From: Amycolatopsis methanolica 239
GTDB taxonomy: Bacteria; Actinomycetota; Actinomycetes; Mycobacteriales; Pseudonocardiaceae
Assembly: GCF_000739085.1 (NCBI RefSeq)
Contig: NZ_CP009110.1
Span: 2,728,001-2,792,000 of the forward strand
Length of the DNA: 64,000 bases
Reading direction: 5' to 3'
Position numbers and translations under genes: made by a program. A model generated the notes under the pieces. The model searched no databases. It saw nothing but the letters and a program-made list of their open reading frames with translations, and was not told the DNA's origin. Of this stretch, positions 62,133-64,000 are shown in pieces. Numbering within the stretch: the first letter of the stretch is position 1; every line of letters starts with the position of its first letter.

Positions 62133-64000
62133 GTGGCGGACTTCGGGCGGCGCGACTTCGACGGCGCTGCATCCGATCGCCCCCGGCGCCGCGATACGGC
62201 TCCCGGCGCAGGACGATCGGGAGCGCAGCGAGGCACCCCGCGAGGCAAGGCGGGACAGGGTGGCCGGTCGGGCGGATATGGCCGGCAGGACGACAAACGA
62301 TCCGGCGGACGCGACTTCGGCGACCGCCGAGGCGGCGAGAGCAACCGCTCGAGCTGGAACCGCGACGACGACCGCCGCGGGAACAACCGCGGCGCCGACG
62401 ACCGGCGTGGCGACCGCCCGGGCTGGAACCGAGACGAAAACCGCCGCGGCGGCTGGAACCGCGATGACAGCCGTGGCGGCCGCCCGTCCGAGGGGCGCGG
62501 TGGCGGGAACCGGGACGACAAGCGTGGCGGCCGCCCCTCCGAAGGGCGCGGTGGCGGGAACCGCGACGACAAGCGTGGCGAGCGCTCCTTCGACAACCGT
62601 GGCGGCCGCCCCTCCGAAGGGCGTGGCGGCTGGAACCGCGACGACAAGCGTGGCGGGCGTCCGTCCGAGGGCCGTGGCGGTGAGCGCCGGGACGTCAACC
62701 GCGGTGAGCGTTCGTTCGACAACCGCGGGGGCCGTTCGTCCGAGGGGCGCGGCGGCTGGAACCGCGATGCCAACCGTGGTGGGCGCTCGTTCGACAACCG
62801 TGGCGGGCGTGACGACCGGCGCGGTGGCCACTCCTCCGAGGGGCGCCGCGACTTCGACCGTGGCGGCCGGTCCGCCGAGGGCCGCGACGAGCGTCGCGAC
62901 TTCAACCGCGGCGGCCGCTCGTCCGAGGGCCGTGGTGGCGAGCGTCGCGACTTCAACCGTGGTGGGCGTTCGTTCGACAGCCGTGGCGGTCGTTCTTCCG
63001 AGGGGCGCCGCGACGAGCAGCGCGGTGGCCGCTCCTTCGACGAGCGTCGTGGGGAGCGGCCGGGCTGGAAGCGCGACGACGACCGGCGTGGCGGCGGCTA
63101 CGGCAAGCGGGACGACGACCGTTCCGGCCCGCGCCGTGACGACACCCGGTCCGGCGGGCGCCGGTTCGACGACCGCGACTCCGGCCGGACGCGCGGCAAG
63201 TTCGACCGGGACGACCGGCCGGGCTGGAAGCGCGACGAACGGTCCGAGGCTGCCGCGGAAACGACGGAGGAGCGGCCGGACGAGGCTCCGGCCCTGAACT
63301 CCGAGGCCGCCGCGATCAGCGAGGGCGAGACCGCCGCCAAGGCGGACACGACCGGCACCGAGCTCGTGGACGCTACCGGCGCTGCCGGTGACGACAGCAC
63401 CTTCGAGGAGCGCGCTGCGGACACCCTGGACGGAAGCGCGGGCGCTGCCGACCGAGAGGCCGCGGGCAGGCCCGGCGACGATGCCGCGGGCAGGCCCGCC
63501 CCGCACGTCGGCGAGGCCGGTGCGAGCACCGCGGCCAGGCCCGGCGCTGACTCCGCCGCCAGGCCTGGTGAGGGCGCCGGCACCGCTGACCAGGACACCG
63601 CGAACCTCCCGGACCCGGACATCGTCGCCGAAGACGTCGCCGACGGCTTCGGCGACGAGGACATTGCGGACGGCCTCGGCGAGGACGAGACCATCGAGCC
63701 GGTGGCCGCGCCGGTCGCCCGGGAGGACGACGTCGAAATCGCCGACGCCGAGTTCCGCGACGCGCGCCGCGAGGAGCGCCGGTCCTTCGACGACCGCCGG
63801 GGCAAGCGGGGTGGCCGGGACCTCGACGACGCGGCCCTCGCGCGGGAACTGCTCGAAGCCCCGGAACTGCCCGAGGACATCGAGTACAGCGACCTCGACC
63901 CGGACGTCCGGCGCGAGCTCCGCTCCCTGCCGAAGTCGCTCGCCGAGACCGTGGGCAAACATCTCGTCGCGGCGGGCAACCTCATCGACACCGACCCCGA
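62133..64000 (+). CDS. Arg/Gly/Asp-rich repeat protein, N-terminal part (Rv1691-like, TPR expected downstream), partial
   Basis: At least 622 aa, open to the window end. GTG 62133 has GAGGAGG five bases upstream. Residues 1-385 are low-complexity, disordered and strongly charged, rich in RGG, RD and SEGRGG, with tandem units such as GGRPSEGRGGGNRDDKR. Residues 386-560 are acidic and Ala-rich. From about 570 a folded part begins: ALARELLEAPELPEDIEYSD, then VRRELRSLPKSLAETVGKHL and VAAGNLIDTDP, which resembles the start of the TPR domain in mycobacterial Rv1691, also next to tyrS. No enzyme motif is seen. RGG tracts often bind RNA, so an RNA or ribosome role is possible. Confidence 0.7.
   Translation, partial: MADFGRRDFDGAASDRPRRRDTAPGAGRSGAQRGTPRGKAGQGGRSGGYGRQDDKRSGGRDFGDRRGGESNRSSWNRDDDRRGNNRGADDRRGDRPGWNRDENRRGGWNRDDSRGGRPSEGRGGGNRDDKRGGRPSEGRGGGNRDDKRGERSFDNRGGRPSEGRGGWNRDDKRGGRPSEGRGGERRDVNRGERSFDNRGGRSSEGRGGWNRDANRGGRSFDNRGGRDDRRGGHSSEGRRDFDRGGRSAEGRDERRDFNRGGRSSEGRGGERRDFNRGGRSFDSRGGRSSEGRRDEQRGGRSFDERRGERPGWKRDDDRRGGGYGKRDDDRSGPRRDDTRSGGRRFDDRDSGRTRGKFDRDDRPGWKRDERSEAAAETTEERPDEAPALNSEAAAISEGETAAKADTTGTELVDATGAAGDDSTFEERAADTLDGSAGAADREAAGRPGDDAAGRPAPHVGEAGASTAARPGADSAARPGEGAGTADQDTANLPDPDIVAEDVADGFGDEDIADGLGEDETIEPVAAPVAREDDVEIADAEFRDARREERRSFDDRRGKRGGRDLDDAALARELLEAPELPEDIEYSDLDPDVRRELRSLPKSLAETVGKHLVAAGNLIDTDP
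62475..62576 (+). repeat. Two tandem 51-bp units within the RGG-rich gene
   Basis: 62475-62525 and 62526-62576 each encode GGRPSEGRGGGNRDDKR with only a few silent base differences. Weaker copies (RSFDNRGGRPSEGRGG, NRGGRSSEGRGG, FNRGGRSSEGRGG) continue to about 63010, indicating repeated expansion of a short motif under coding constraint. Confidence 0.85.

Noticed and set aside
62340..63060. Possible CRISPR-like or satellite repeat
   Set aside because: Repeats are multiples of three, encode the same peptide with silent changes, and have no unique spacers; they are coding repeats.
62097..63962. 621-codon minus-strand frame opposite the RGG-rich gene
   Set aside because: Repetitive Val/Ala/Thr/Pro composition mirrors the plus-strand repeats; the plus strand has a strong ribosome site, a sensible start and a conserved C-terminal part.

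Overview
The window is high-GC actinobacterial DNA. The 16S/23S sequence, the GTG/ATG-rich tightly overlapping operons, a geosmin synthase remnant, MmpS-like and DUF1844 proteins, and the order tyrS ... RGG/TPR protein (as around M. tuberculosis Rv1689-Rv1691) point to the Pseudonocardiaceae. An Amycolatopsis-like organism is my best guess; no database search was possible.

Layout. 0-5 kb: end of a sugar isomerase, FGGY kinase, MgtC, MmpS-like protein, FetB-like permease, DinB-fold protein and a secreted hypothetical. 5-7.2 kb: a geosmin synthase gene wrecked by frameshifts, two deletions and a small internal inversion. 7.4-11.1 kb: RNase HI, a tight two-gene unit (papain-like protein with an unusual residue order, then a trypsin-nuclease fusion), and a STAS protein. 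11.2-16.9 kb: a decayed styrene/indole-monooxygenase-type cluster (shortened IclR, headless styA-like copy, AraC, aldehyde dehydrogenase, second styA-like copy) in which only the EthD and flavin reductase genes are intact; a VapC remnant follows. 17.2-29.8 kb: metallo-hydrolase, acyltransferase, uvrA, a lipoprotein gene split by a 986-bp insertion sequence, SRPBCC protein, secreted esterase coupled to dctA, a DcuS/DcuR-type two-component pair and a YbjQ protein. 29.8-36.6 kb: two gene fragments joined by a deletion (GH20 tail, lactonase head), then a GntP permease, D-aminoacylase and amino acid deaminase operon divergent from an IclR regulator and RidA. 36.7-43.1 kb: DUF1844, infC-rpmI-rplT-trmH-like and pheST. 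43.1-46.7 kb: AlkD-like protein, secreted peptidase, a frameshifted gene and a hypothetical. 46.8-55.3 kb: argCJBDFR-H (no argG) running into a VOC protein and an alkyladenine glycosylase. 55.3-64 kb: tyrS, a complete 16S-23S-5S rRNA operon, and the start of a long Arg/Gly/Asp-rich repeat protein.

How the parts work together. The arg genes overlap by 1-4 bases and appear to start from a leaderless promoter covered by an ARG box, so ArgR made within the operon can repress it. The D-amino-acid module pairs a deacylase, a PLP deaminase, a permease, an imine-clearing RidA and an IclR regulator with repeated sites between the two transcripts. infC appears to start with AUC, the classic autoregulatory device. 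The protease/protease-nuclease pair is the best candidate for a poorly described system. About ten broken genes in 64 kb is high; many lesions are single-base changes in C/G runs (decay or base-calling error), but nonsense codons, deletions, one inversion and one IS insertion are not explained by homopolymer error.
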